Below are positions 35,220 to 47,959 of a stretch of 64,000 bases of DNA, piece after piece (position 1 is the stretch's first letter; the number at the start of each line of letters is the position of its first letter). The stretch lies in assembly GCA_950295325.1 (NCBI GenBank), contig OX485804.1:43710001-43774000 (forward strand). Reading direction: 5' to 3'. The DNA is from Polytrichum commune (taxonomy: Eukaryota; Streptophyta; Polytrichopsida; Polytrichales; Polytrichaceae). Both the position numbers and the translations under genes were made by a program. The notes beneath the pieces are model-generated. The model made no database searches, was not told where the DNA came from, and worked only from the letters and a program-made list of their open reading frames with translations.

Positions 35220-36547
35220 CTAGCTGGTGATACCAGAGTTCGGGAAGTTTTTGAAGCCTTAGTGGCTAATTGCCGGTAGTTGCTACGAAGGGTCGGATTT
35301 TTCCCAATTTACATCAGCAACAGCCGGTCTTTTGTAAAATCAATCGGCCAATTGCCTATATTTTCATATTTTCATATTTTCATATTTTGATTGGCCAATA
35401 TCCGATTAAATGGAATTCATATCGGCACTAATTGTTTAAAAAATGTATGAAAAGTTATTAGAAATCATTTCTTAGTACAAAATCTTGAATAAGTGAAAAG
35501 AAAGGCATGTTCAAAACTTTAAATTTGAAGAGTTAATATCCTTGGTAGGAATTAAACCTAGCATTGCCTTCACCGCTTGAAGGCCAAGGGTCCCCCAATT
35601 CTTCATAGAAGCAATTGGATTTGGTCATGGAAAGGTTGCATAATTCAAAAAGTTTAAGGTTTAGGGTACTTCCTCAAGTGCATCATCAGATACCCCAAAC
35701 AAATAGCGCTCTGGATGCTTCTGGCTGAAATCTAGTAACTCACAAGAAGAATCGGCTACATTTCCGGGACATTTTCTAGTCCATCGGCTGATTGCCGGAG
35801 GATTGAAATTACAGTCGGATTGCCATCCGATGGTTGGAAATTTGGACCGGCCATGAGGGGAAATCCATCGGCTAATAATGAACTAGCTGTCGGTTTTCCC
35901 CGAACATAGGGTGATACTAGTCTCTCTCTTTCTTGTGATAAAAAAAAACCTTTCATAAATTATACTTGCTTATCAACAACTTTGCAAGACACAACATGAT
36001 TGTTCCCTATGGTTTTGACATTCCACATTGTTTTGAATATTTACTACCACACATTTATAGGGAACAATCAAAACACATGTCCGTTCTTGGGGCCACACCT
36101 AACCACATCTTGAATTATAAGAAAATGACCGAGTATGGGTTGTCTACATGAAGCTTAGGTTGGGTGTACATAGGTTTTTTGTTTGTGGCACCTACCGTGG
36201 GGGATGTGGTATAAACCAAAGTATATAACCGATGCACGGTATCAATAGTGAGCATCGATAATGGTATTAAAGAATCTATGGGTATCGTAATTATGATCTT
36301 AGTTATATATTGATACTTGCTTGTTTCTCAAGGTGAGAGAACTTTCAAAATACCCATTTATTATTTGGGTTAGTGCCATTCTACACCATATTGACAATAG
36401 GACGATACTACCTACGTGTGAAGGCTCTTGCATGCTATATAGATGCAAATGGTATTGAAACCGAAAAAAAAATGTTGAATATCCATACCCTACTGGTATC
36501 AAAAAATGTGAAATCCTTATTATAGGTATCTGATATCTATCTATCTA

Positions 36548-36591
<44 letters not shown>

Positions 36592-37960
36592 GATACCAGC
36601 TCCACATTGGCAAAAACTTACCTCTCCTAACTTGTTTGTTATTTAGTTTAGTTTGGTTTATTCAATTCATTTAGTTTATCTAGACTAAATCAAAGTCTCT
36701 GGCCTTAATTTTGGGGTTAATTTTGCTTACATTGCAATTTCATGGGCTATATGACGTTTCTCAACATCTTGACCCTCCCCATGATAGGTGTCACATAACT
36801 TCATATGTCCACATTACGGTTAGAGCTCAAAAAAATCTAGAGGGTTTAAAACACCCTTACATGGACCTTAGTTTTTTTTAAATGCCTCGATATTGGACCC
36901 ATTGTTTTAGGAGATTAGTAACTGGGAAGAATATTTTCTTGGATGGACACTGCCAAAAATTTGGCAGGATGGTGATGCCACATTAGCACCACTTCATATT
37001 GCCATACCTTGGACCCAGAACCACGTGCAAACCCCTTGGGTCCAAAGTTTGCTCAACCAATGGGATCGCTTGATTTTGGAACTTTTTTTGGTCTTGGACC
37101 CTAGTGTACTAAGCCCACATTTAAAGCTTAGCATGACTCCAAAAAGGACCCCTCCACATTTTCATAGGTTGAGTCAGTCTTTATCCTTTCTCTTGGGATT
37201 CGGCCAATGATTTATGCTTTGAGGTAGGTCGGACATGTAGCTAATTAGGTGGGGAGTTGATGAGTTGGCGGACAAAATAGACATTTTAGCTCGATTTTCA
37301 AGTGACGGGTGACATCCATGGATGGTCTTTAACACATGACTCAATTGACTAGAATTGAGTATATTCCTTCCTTCACATTTTATTGCAAAGATAGAGAATT
37401 GTAAGGATTAACCCCATGACAATCATGTTTTTTTTAAGGGGGGGGGGGGTTGAATTGTCCTCATAAGTATATGATTATTTCCAAGCATTTTCCACAAAAT
37501 GGGCTACCATTACACTAAATGTGTTCTTGACTACTTTTCAAAGCTCCATCCATTATGGACAAAGTAATGCTCGAAGGTCAAGAGGTCCAAGCACGACTAC
37601 CTACTAGACATGATGATTTTGACACCCTATCCTATGGACCCTCCAATCATGGAGATCGAAGGCATGAATTGAAGGCATGGAAAAGAGAGGGTTATGCTAT
37701 AGAGACGTCATCATCTTCTCCAATACGGGAACACCAAATCATGTGCCAAATGATTATGGATATGGAAACTAACAATCATAATTTGGATCCTTTAGTGCCA
37801 CCTCAAATGCCTAAACCATCCACATTGTTTTTGATAGTAAAATAGTACAATGGCCCACATTAAATTCTAAAAAACAAATCATGTGAATAAGCATTTGACT
37901 CCATCGTCTACAATTTTGGTGTCTAGTCACCCGGCTTGGACCCACAACCTCGTGATTTGA
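35220..37960. other. intergenic with microsatellites
   Basis: Holds a (TTTTCATA)n tract at about 35360-35388 and a (TCTA)(TA)n microsatellite at about 36534-36589. The plus-strand frame at 37555-37845 (96 codons, starting MDKVMLEGQEVQ) is hydrophilic and unrecognised. No gene is supported. Confidence 0.35.
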
Positions 37961-37974
37961 ATTGCTTCCATTGC

Positions 37975-38205
37975 AATGAATGGACGAAGTTCAAGACTTC
38001 AGGGAATAACCGATCGATTTTGAGGAATCTATGGAATATACCTCAAATTAGTGAAGAAAAGCCGAAAGATCACGTAACCAGTTGGGACTTGGAAATACTA
38101 GGATTGTGGCCTCTTTTTCTTTTTCTTTTTCATTTTTTAACCCTGAGATCTTGAACTTCAACTGGTTATTTTAAACCTCAACCGGTGCATCTGTAACTAT
38201 ATAGT
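37975..38205. mobile_element. repeat family B, copy 9, palindromic arrangement
   Basis: The first part (37975-38110) reads in the plus direction from 'gaagttcaagacttcagg' to 'gggacttggaaatactaggat'. The second part (38145-38205) is the opposite strand of the same family, reading 'gatcttgaacttcaactggttat...aaacctcaaccggtgcatctgtaactat'. The copy therefore has two inverted halves joined by a (TTTTTC)n tract. Confidence 0.65.
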
Positions 38206-38689
38206 GGATGGTATCCCCGTTCAATGCGTGAGGGCCTTCAAGCAATGGAGAATATGTCAACATGGTTTTTAACCCTTAAAGGACAATGCTGCCCCACGGG
38301 CTTGGTATTATTTTGGGAGAATCTTGTTCAAAACTTCTACTCCATTGCACCAAATGGGGTTTTTAGAATGCCAAATCGAGCACCTTAGCAAGATCTATAC
38401 TTCTTTAGAATAGAGCCTATGTAAATTAATTGGTTAATCATGCTTAACATGAATTTTAAAAGATATTTTGGGTGTGGTATCGGGAAAGCATATGTCCTTT
38501 AAGGGTTAAGAGGGATCCTCTTGACAAACTTATGGTCATGCTTTTTCTTTTTCTTTTTTTTTGCGATACAATTGAAACTTTTATTTCAATGTTAAAATAC
38601 CCTCACCCCATCATCAAGGTCATGTTAAGAGAGAGTGGCGGGCTCTCTTGGGTGCATCCAATGAAACCAAAGCATCTCATGCCCTGTAA

Positions 38690-39330
38690 GAACTTGATAC
38701 ACAGTTAACAAAGCTAATGATAGGCGTTCTAATGTGCCAATGAATAGTTCTAGTGCTATCTCTATGGTAGAGAAGTTCTTTTTGTTCATCATAGATGGCG
38801 GTCCTATCTACATCTTTGTGTGTTGTATCCCAAGCAATTCTAGCATAATCAAGAAGGTTGTGCTATATCATTTGTATGGTTTTGGTAATCTCCCATCTAT
38901 TGTTGTTGAATGTGAGATCATTCCTTTCGATCCAAAGAGTCCACAACGTGATGCCCTTAAGTAAAAATCAAATTCTAGAGATTTTGCTAAGCGAAGTGGG
39001 AAATTTTATGCCAAAGATCCCATGTTGCCAATCAAGTGGTTTCCATGGTCCACTTTGTCTCCCCTTCGCTTTCATGAAATTCATGATGCCAATGGAGAAG
39101 TCATGTGAGCTAGCCTGCAAACCCAAATCTATGCATAACGGTTTCCGGGATGTTGGCGTTGCACATATGGTAGGTATCATCCGCATCTTTGAGGAAATGC
39201 ACATGCCAAGAGTTTACCACAACAACTTTGTGACAAATTGACCAAATGAATGTGACTTCCTTTTGACTATGAGTTCTAACCCAAACATTTATCCTTTTGA
39301 GTTTAAGGCTAGGAGTGATCATGCCATGTC
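38690..39330 (-). pseudogene. LINE relic: zf-RVT and C-terminal region
   Basis: Minus-strand frames with two frameshifts or stops give a peptide resembling the C-terminal part of plant non-LTR retrotransposon ORF2. There is a Cys/His cluster (HMCNANIPETVMHRFG, matching the CxLC...ET..H.F pattern of zf-RVT) at about 39155-39110. Next comes a degraded middle, then LWTLWIERNDLTFNNN at about 38930-38880, the hallmark W..W.ERN motif downstream of the zinc-binding region in these elements. The frame then continues HNLLDYARIAW after a stop. It shares strand with the endonuclease relic at 41843-42420, so both are probably parts of one element. Non-functional. Confidence 0.6.
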
Positions 39331-39849
39331 ATTTGGTGGTAATTGACATGGGTTGTGGATTTTTTGCCTAGAGGAGGTGCCTTCCAAGGCCATAATTATA
39401 GCTAAGGAAGTCTTCCCCTGAGCTCCATCTAACTGAATGGGGTCCACCTCGAGCATATCTCTCTTTCCAATGTCGATGTCCCGGCTAGGGTTTTTTTTCT
39501 TCTCCTATATTGATTGTGTTGATCCTAACTGACCTATACCATCTTGACTTAATGCTAGCATTACCTTCCTTAAAGTTTCCCTAATCAAGGCTCCCAGTGT
39601 TCATTGGAATTTGAAAGTGTTGTAACATGGGAGGGGGAAAGGGTGCCCATGAACAAACCCCCAATGGTGGTCTAAACAACTCAAAACTTTGAAAGATGGC
39701 CTGTGCCTATTTCTATCAAGAAGTGGATCAAAATGTGGCCCAAGCCCTTAACCCCCCCCCAATGTTGGTATAGTCTTGGTCTAGTAGGGTTCCTGTGAGC
39801 CAAATTTTTGGTCACTTAGTAAACTATAGGCTTATAGTTGAACTTTGGA

Positions 39850-41840
39850 TGGATTCATCCTAGAGGATGAATATAGTTAAACCATAGACTAGGAAGTTAT
39901 AACTATTATCATGGCCATAGGAGGCCTTAGTCGGTTACTGTAACTATCGTCTTTCTCTCTCGCTGAGCTAAGAGGGCTGGCGAGGAGGAGGAAGCCAGAC
40001 ATTGCATGATTATAGTTGAGCGCATTGTAGAACCATAGGCGTGTCTCCCTCAGCACCGAGAGCGGGCGAGGACCATTGTTGAACTATTTTCCTTTTTAAG
40101 TAAACACCGCAGTGATTGCGGGTTGCTGTTTTCTATGAAAGAACATTGTTATTGTGAATGGAATTTGTCGAGTGACCGAGAGCGAGTCGAACTATGTCCT
40201 GACTTCAGAGAGTGCGTGTGAATTGTGACACTCTAATCTGGAATTGAAATATTGATTCAATGTGAGTGAAGGTGAGCAAGTAAAGAAGGATTGAGAGAAA
40301 AGTAGTTTACCACTGATTGACGGAGAAAGTGAAGGAGCTTATGAGGAATCAGAGAGGGAATTAAGAGTGAAAGCTATTGGCGAATGGAGTTGAACATTGT
40401 GTAACCATAATCAAAGCGAAGGCTCTCGAATATAGTTGAGTAATCTGGAGCGGAGAATTGAATAAGTATGAGAGTGAATAGGAGAATTTCTAAGATGAAG
40501 AAAGTCGAGTGAGTTGTGAATGATGAACGGAGAGTAAAAGGTGTACACATTTAGATCATTGTGAGTAATTGAGATGGAGAAGGAATAAGAAAAGTAAACC
40601 AGGAGCGAGTAAGCGAGAGATCTCGACCATAGTTGAATTACATGGAGTCGAGTGTCAGAAAGGGAGAATGTTGAATGAGATAACTATTGTATGACCGAAA
40701 AGTATAGTTGTCCGAACAGGAAACCATCTGTTGAGAACCACACGAGGGTGAAGCTCAGTAAAACTATAAGCAGAGGAAGTTACCTATAATGTGGAGAGAG
40801 AAAGGAATTCTGAAACCCTCGGAGCAGAGCAATGGAATGTTGGCAGAGAGGGAGAGATTGAGTATAGAGAAAACTATATTCGGGTAGCTTTGGGAGAGAG
40901 GCATACCTGAGAGAGAGAGAGGGCGAGGGAGTCGAACAATCGTCAGGTAAGGCCTGAAGGCCAAGTGTCGGGCGATAGTGTAACTATTGACGATTGTTAA
41001 GGCCTAAGATGGGCACTGAGAGGAAGTGTAAGGCCAAAGGCCAGTTGATAGGGAGGAATGATTATTGTTGAAATTTGTGAGAGACTATTTTGAGTGAGAT
41101 GATCATAGTTCAGCCAAATGAGTCCATAGTTGAAACGTGAATTTAGGCTGATAGGGTTGTAATTGAGAAGAACGGAATTTAAGAGAGAATCTCAATCAAC
41201 TGAATTGATGAGAAGTCACTTCTGATCAATTGGTTAGAGGAGAAAGTGAGGATTATAAGAGGGATTAAAAGCAAGTAAGTTATAATTAACTTTGGATTAT
41301 CAAGAAGACCTAGGCATAAGTTAATTTATTTTCAATTGGAGTTATAATTGTTAATTAGTCAAGAGACTTGATGTGAATAAACCCAATCAACTATTATCTT
41401 GTGTGTTACCCTGGTTGTTATTGTTGCAGGTTGTGCAGGGCAGCCAAGATTATAGCTTGACTGATAATGGTTAATTGCATAAGTCGTGAGTAATGATTAA
41501 ATCCGGAGATAAGGAATGAACAATTGTTTTGTATTGGAATTAACATTGACCAAGTAATGAAGGAGTTGTTTTGAATTGAAGATGCATTGGCCAATGATTA
41601 CCAAAGACAATTGTGATACTCAAAGATTATTGTTCTCGAAAGACTATTGTTATACAATCTCATGGCGAGATGGTTACTACTGAGACTGACACACATACCC
41701 TACTGACTGAGAAAGATTGAAAGGGAAACCAAGAGAGACAAGGAGAGTAAAAGACATATCAGTCGTGTTTTAGAGTGAAGATAGCAACCCCTTGGTCTAA
41801 TTAATGAACTATGAAGTGACAAATGCTTGTAATAGACACC
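39850..41840. other. purine-rich island of unknown origin inside the LINE
   Basis: About 2 kb whose plus strand is strongly enriched in G and A ('gagagagagagggcgaggg', 'gaggaggaggaagcc') and rich in short words such as 'atagttgaa', 'aactattg', 'cattgttga'. No ORF of note was found on either strand. It sits where the reverse-transcriptase core of the surrounding LINE should be. No clear terminal repeats were seen. A solo LTR, another transposon or a rearranged segment are all possible. Confidence 0.4.
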
Positions 41841-41842
41841 AG

Positions 41843-42420
41843 TTAAGTCTTCCTTGAGAGTCTGTACCCTGGGTTTGGGTTATTTAAGTGAAAGCAAAAA
41901 CCTACTATAGTTCCATTGGGGTTTGTGTAGGCATAAAATATATTTAGTCTAGATAGTATCCTAGCATCTCCCAACCTACCATTGTTCCATGTGTATATAG
42001 TGTTATTCAAACCCATCTTGAATGCCAAAGGTCATTTTAGCTTGGGCCCATGCATTTCCCCCCTCCCTTGGAACATCTTGTTGTTATGTGTGGACCTATC
42101 CCTTTCATTTTCGACCATATTCCAATCTCCGCCAAACACCCACTTGCCCCCCCCCCCCCTCCCCCCTTTACTTGCATTGGGTACCCCATAATCCTTAACT
42201 TCGGCATGCAAAATATTGCACTTAAAAAATTCCTATGAAGTAGTTCACCAATTTTATTAGCTCTCTCAATATGAAGCTTGTGCTCTTGGATAAAAAAAAA
42301 TGGCAATACTAGGCTTAAAGTCCCAAAGGTACCCTCTCAAGGCTGGGGCTAAAAGATGATCATTTAGCAACTCATGTTATATGATAGAAGTTGTATTTTC
42401 ATACGAGTGGGTTATTGGTA
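41843..42420 (-). pseudogene. LINE relic: apurinic-type endonuclease domain
   Basis: Reading the minus strand, KIQLLSYNM (about 42415) is followed by a frame containing FFIQEHKLHIERANKIGELL, like the start of a LINE endonuclease (xxFxQExxL). A frameshift at the C-run (about 42150-42166) leads to GGDWNMVENERDRST (42132-42088), the GGDFN-type motif. After one stop comes YTWNNGRLGDARILSRL (about 41992-41942), the ...TW.N.....IxSRLDR motif. Motif order and spacing are right for plant L1-type elements. The usual D after SRL is N here. Broken by frameshift and stop, so not functional. The RT domain that should follow is replaced by the purine-rich island. Confidence 0.75.
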
Positions 42421-42999
42421 AAGGATGCAAGTGTTCATGCAGTTTTAGTTTCCCCTTTCCTTTGGGTTTTGTGCGCCTTTGCTTGTTAATGCTAGGACAT
42501 GGCCTTCTATGGGTTGTTGGTTCATTCCTTTGTTGGGTTTGTCACCTCCTCTTATGTTTAGCATTGCCTCAACCCTTTGTGTGAGGTGACCATTGCCTTC
42601 CCCTCCATTAGTTGCTTGCTAGTCTCGGGCCTTTGGGCAACAAACCTTATTTTGGGCAATGGTCGGTTGAGTGAGGCCTTTTCCTATCATTTTTTAGTTC
42701 CCATTCTCAACCCTGATTTCCAATTTGAACTCATTGCATTCCATGATATTGTGCATTAACAATAGGCAAAAATGACATCACACTGGTAAATAGTTGTAAT
42801 CAAGTAGGATTTGATGTGCAGTTTCCCCTTCTTCGCACTCAATCTTAATTGAGATGACATATTGAGGTGGCATATCCCTCTGAGAGATCTAATGCTATAC
42901 AAAATCTTGGGTTTTTCGCAAGATCATTGTTGGTATCAAAATCCTAATTGATTTGCAATAAGGATGATATTATGCCTATACACTAATGATATGCTTTTG

Positions 43000-43432
43000 A
43001 GTGTAACCCATGTCGGAATCCTTAGGGTTTCTTAGGTATCTGGATTCAATCTAGGTACCCATTGTTGCATCACATGTGTCCCCACATCATATTTATCCTA
43101 TCAATTCATCAAAAGTTGTGTAATGACATCAACATTCTCAATTTTCTAGTAGAAGAACCCCCTATCCACATGTTGCAATTTCACTACATCTATAGCTACA
43201 AAATTGCATTGATGGCAGTTAACCAAAGGTTTTGGGTTACAACATTAAGTCGTCTACCTATGAACTTACCAATGAGTGTGTGTTGGGTAAGGTAGTCATC
43301 CCTAGGTTGGATCTCAACTTGGTCGATTTGGACTGCTTTGGAGCTGAGATTGATTAAGATGCCGCTATTGTTTCTCACCATTCCGTGTGGTATTTTCTCA
43401 CCCTCAGTTGCTCTCAATGGGTTCAAACCCAA
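43000..43432 (-). pseudogene. possible LINE ORF1 (DUF4283-like) relic
   Basis: The minus-strand frame includes LTQHTLIGKFIGRRLNVV and a following hydrophobic/aromatic segment. This recalls the 'LVGKFLG.RP....V..W' start of the DUF4283 gag-like domain of plant L1-type ORF1 proteins. Position upstream of the endonuclease relic on the same strand supports the reading. Downstream the frame breaks into several stops. The match is short and made by eye. Confidence 0.4.
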
Positions 43433-44101
43433 CCGGGTAATGCGTCCTGAGTTGCTGCATTCAAATCGTCTAATTCCATCAATGTGACGGACATCTGGAT
43501 TTGGATCCCTATGTTCAGTACATGTCTTCCATCCATTCCATGACCAAGATCCCTTGAGAATGCCGCTTGTCCTTACGCTACTTCAGTCAAGATGTCCATT
43601 GTCATGCGGATTTGATCAACATAGCTTGGGACCAATGTTGGTATGGTATTGTTTTTTATTCAATTAAAAAAATGCCATCATACGGGTATCTATAATGAGG
43701 ATCTCATATATATTTATTTAATACCAATAAAATATGTGCATTTGACATGTTTTCCTCTTCTTCTTTTTTACATGTTATTTGGATCTATATACCATGCAAG
43801 AACCTTCATACCTAGGTGACAACAACACCTTAGTACCAATGTGATTTAAAGTGGTATAATGTATTGACCCAACTAATAACTTGGGTATAGGTGCAAAGAT
43901 GCTCTCACCTTGACATAATCCACCAAATATAATTATAGGATGGTTATCACAATTTTGATACCAACGGGTAAGCTCTTTGATACCAATATCATTGATGTCG
44001 ATTATGAGAGCCTATGCACCACATCATCAACACAGGTCGAATCCTCAAATGCCAACCCTAAACATGGACCACTGTAGGTGTGAGGATCCACCTCCAACTT
44101 A

Positions 44102-44602
44102 GGGCCACTTCACACACGAGCCAAGAGCCGTGACCATGAAATTGCGAGAGCCCATAAGAAAGTGTCCAAAGGCCGTCCCAACACACCTCCAAAAAATCAG
44201 GTAGGGTGGTCACGGACCCTCAAGTGTAGTGTGAAGCCATACGTGATCGGGCCCTCAACCAAATGCTATTTCAGTGAATTTCTATTCACGCGGGTCCTCA
44301 CACATGATAAAATAGAATAAACCAACGGTTGTGAGCGTTCAGAGTGCCATGGTCTCCCGGTTTCGTGTTAGGCAAACCTCCAAGAAATGGTTTTTGAAAA
44401 TAGTTTAAGTGACCATGAAACATGATCCACTCGATTCCATGTAGGAATCCATGTAGACTTTACATCCATCTTGCATTCACATACTCCGTCGGTCCCTCAA
44501 GCGTAGAGGGAAGCGAACTTGGACCGGCTCCGCCGTTTCCACCAATGAGAGTGCTTGAAGTGTACTGGTCACGGGCTCTCAGTCTCGTGTGTGAACTGGC
44601 CC
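44102..44602. mobile_element. PIF/Harbinger-like MITE (501 bp), TTA target duplication
   Basis: Left GGGCCACTTCACACACGAG, right end the inverse with one mismatch (...CTCGTGTGTGAACTGGCCC), flanked by TTA (44099-44101 and 44603-44605). It is better preserved than its relative at 34187-34678. Non-coding. The 108-codon frame crossing the right end is not a gene. Confidence 0.9.
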
Positions 44603-44929
44603 TTAACTTGAGTGTCTCTTTGCTAACGTACACAACTTTCTTTTATTTTCTGATAGAAGAAACGAATGATAGATGCAACTTACCAGGCATATTTAAAATG
44701 TGCCTGAGAATATTCACATATTCCCTGCAACACCAAAGCCAAATGTAAGGAAAAACCGTCTTGACCATGTGACGATCCGTTCGAGTCTCAGAGGGGATCA
44801 TCCCTTAGCAGATGCTATGGCAATTTGTAAGTTAGCTTAGTACATTAGTATGTGCCATAAGGATATTCTCGCCTGTTTTGTTGGCTAAATGACTGCCATT
44901 GCTTATAGTATTTGAATCCCACGGTCAAT

Positions 44930-45084
44930 GTATGGGGAGACTTGACCCGCTACGCTCTTTTGTGTGTCATTATTAGTGTGGGTTACCATTCGGAGTTTTG
45001 TGTTGCTCTAACATTTTTACAAACATTGTCGTTTTTTTACCAGCTAAGTTATATCATATTCTTCAGTGTGCATGCTAACTACAC
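44930..45084. mobile_element. partial TA-target MITE (51743/52537 family), left remnant
   Basis: 'attagtgtgggttaccattcggagttttgtgttgctctaac' matches the left arm 'attagtgcatgttaactattcggagttgcgc...' of the 51743-51943 and 52537-52755 elements. It is cut by the Harbinger-like element that begins at 45088. Confidence 0.45.
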
Positions 45085-45087
45085 TAA

Positions 45088-45605
45088 TGGGGCATTCCCA
45101 CCTGACATTAGTGAGAAGTAGTTTTAGTTATCTAGGGTTCACACATACGGCTCTTTTTAGTGCCGAGCCTAGGTGGCAAATGATGTGGCATGGCTTAAAA
45201 GTGGAGGTTTTAAGCCTCAACCACCGACCCTCCCATCGGTACCTAAACATGAGGCAAGAATATAGGAACTTTAAAAGTGTCGCCTCCCACCCTTGTGATT
45301 GGTTGCTTTTTAGTCTTAGCTATGAGGGCACGAGGAGCTTCATTAACAAAAACCGATGGTAATTAAGATAGGTGAGTAGTAAGGCATTTGGGGATGGGAC
45401 AAAAACTACCCAACATTCATGGCTTGGTAGATAAAACCATGAACATGTGTGAAAGCTACTTAACTAAAACCTACTTGAAAATCTCCGGAGCAAGTTCTTG
45501 TAGGTGCATTGGGATAGTCGGATGCCTCCGCTATAACCGAGGGAGCTTTACCCGGTTTTTAGGAAATACTTTGGGTCTTAACTAAAGTCAGGTGGGAATG
45601 CCCCA
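45088..45605. mobile_element. PIF/Harbinger-like MITE (518 bp), perfect 19-bp TIRs, TAA duplication
   Basis: The terminal inverted repeats TGGGGCATTCCCACCTGAC are identical at both ends, with TAA on each side (45085-45087 and 45606-45608). Target type and termini indicate PIF/Harbinger. Perfect ends suggest that it is younger than its neighbours. It carries no transposase, and the internal 98-codon frame shows no domain. It separates remnants of another MITE on its two sides. Confidence 0.85.
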
Positions 45606-45608
45606 TAA

Positions 45609-45770
45609 TTGTGTTGTTTAATGTCACATACTATTTGGGGTTATGATACGTTGTAATTGCTTGGTGTGTTTTTTTCTTTTTCTTTTTCTTTTTTGTAATT
45701 GACGAAGGTTGAATTGGTTGTTTGGACATTATAGAACATTAACATCTTTACTTGGTGCCATATAAGGTGT
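45609..45770. mobile_element. partial MITE (49320-49546 family)
   Basis: 'gttgtttaatgtcacatactatttggggttatg' and 'ggttgtttggacattatagaacattaacatctttacttggtgcc' match the left arm and middle of the complete element at 49320-49546. Interrupted by a (TTTTTC)n tract. Confidence 0.55.
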
Positions 45771-45779
45771 CATGTAGAG

Positions 45780-47950
45780 TTTTCATCCATTTGAATTCGT
45801 TCGGTCCCTGAAGCCCTTAGGGCCTAGTGTCAAGTGAATTCTATATATTGTCGATGAACGGTGATATTGCATTGGTTGCGATACACTACACTACACTTTC
45901 TTTATAAGCTTTGTGACTGGACAACTGTAACATTACACATATGATGAGTTGTGTTCATGGGTGTCGCAATACATTCGAGAATAAAGCCTCTGGATGTCGG
46001 AATCCCAATGCTTTAGAATGCAATTGAAGCCAAAGGCATCTAAACACAACACATCAACTGAATAATGTTATGACTAATACAAATAAGCAAAAAAAAATTC
46101 TAAGGATACATGTTATTGGTCAAGTGACTTCAAGCTTGCACTTTTAGTACCACGGTAAGTCCCAACCATAACTATAACGTTTTAAAGCCATTGTGGGAGG
46201 TGCCGTCCACTTCCTATTGTGATGCAAGGCCACCAAGGCATGCGAATATTGGAGCTTTGTGTACGATAACCCTACTATTCACCCATCACCCACGCAAAGT
46301 GTCAACGCTTTCAAACGGCATCCAACTTTGCAAAATTTATGAGACACAAGTTATTATTGAAAAATCCCAACCCAAATGGGTGGCAACCAACCTTTTTGTC
46401 TATATAGTGATCTTGTGGGCCCTAAAATTTTCATCTAATCTCTTGTTTCAATCTCCCTAGAGGAAAATTTTCTCTCTTGTCTCATAAAAGCGTAATGTTG
46501 ACTTTGTGCAAGTGTACTAAGAAAAATTGTATTTAGGCAACCTTAAAAGGCAAACTCCACCTCTACATGCACTTGCATCTTGGTCCGCACCTTGTCTCAA
46601 ACATGCTCTTGTAGATAGAGAGATAGAAATGACAACCTTGTAAGGCAAGCCTACGAGAAGAGTCTCTTCACCCAAGGGATATTGCCATCTATTGCTCTTA
46701 TATAATGACTCAAGGTCTTTCAAGCTCCCAACATGGAGGCAAAGTCCCAACTTGTGAGCCTCAAGTAATCACTAAAATATGCCCAATTATCATTAAAGTC
46801 GGATCTTGATTATTTTATGCAAATATATTCGCAGGACTTGGGTTGAGAGTTGGGTCTAACATTTTGCTTGATCCAACTCACAACACAAGTCTCAAGCTTC
46901 ACCTCCAAAAAGTGTTGCCATGTAGGCATCCATGTCATACTTGGGACTTAGGACTTGGGACCCCATGTGAACCGGCCCTATTTCCAACGTCAAAGAAGGC
47001 TAAAACAAAGGCAACACCTAGCCTACGTATTATTTTAGGGCACTTTAGTTGCATGACCGAGAAGTTTGCCCTTTGCAATCATTCCACTTGCTCAAAGAAT
47101 ATAAGGGTTGGGAAGGGGGGGGGGGAGAGGAGGAGAAGAGGAGGAGGAAGGGGTAGGGTGCAACAATATTCGCCTTCAACTTTTTCTATAACTTGGGAAT
47201 CAAGACATAACATTATTCAACTGTGTGTTTATGTTCCAGTCTACATTTAGCATATGATATGGGCTTCCACTATCTTACCTTCATGTAAGAAACTTAGAAA
47301 AAGGAAGGAACTGACGTCGGTACGAATAATGAATAGTGTTGGTTTGAATAGTAAGAATATTATGAATAGTGCCGGTATTTTCAATGCTATTTTCTATTCA
47401 TAGTAATAAAAGGGAACAATATTGTGATGAATAATGTATCATGTGAATTTTCCTAGGATGAACAATAATGCATGTGCATAGTGTCGGGTATAACTCCACC
47501 CAAAATTTCAAGTTTAGCATGAATGTATGAATAGTTTATGAATATTCCCACCTTGTTCAAGGGCCCACAAAATAGAAATGACATATTCTAGGGACATGGA
47601 ACCGATTTGCGCGACTGCATAATGTTATGGTTGGGTTTACTTTGATCACAAGTCCAATAAACTTAGGAATGTATCACACCTCTTCATGAACCTTACATTT
47701 TGACTTGAGGATGTAGTGCCACATGAAACCCCTTTTCACCCGTTGATAATTTTAATTTGAACCCTTGTATTACAAAGGGCCTTGGATCCAAAATTTTGCG
47801 TTCAACCAATAAGAGCGTTTGCTTTCAGAGTTTATCCTTGGGCCTAGACCCTTATGTAAACCCACCCTATAATAATAAATGCCACACTTCGGAGGTTCAC
47901 CATTGGTAAACTAACTAAAGGCATAATGTACACTTTGTCCATTTGATTTT
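45780..47950. other. intergenic; fragments only
   Basis: A solitary 'actgaataatgttatgac' near 46055 matches the end of the hairpin MITE family F. The segment at 47775-47870 shares wording with 37015-37120 ('ttgg.tccaaa.ttt...caaccaat'). A purine tract lies at 47110-47155. No gene is supported. Confidence 0.35.
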
Positions 47951-47959
47951 CTCCAACTA

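Noticed and set aside
44422-44748. 108-codon plus-strand ORF
   Set aside because: It lies across the right end of a MITE and matches non-coding sequence of the copy at 34187.
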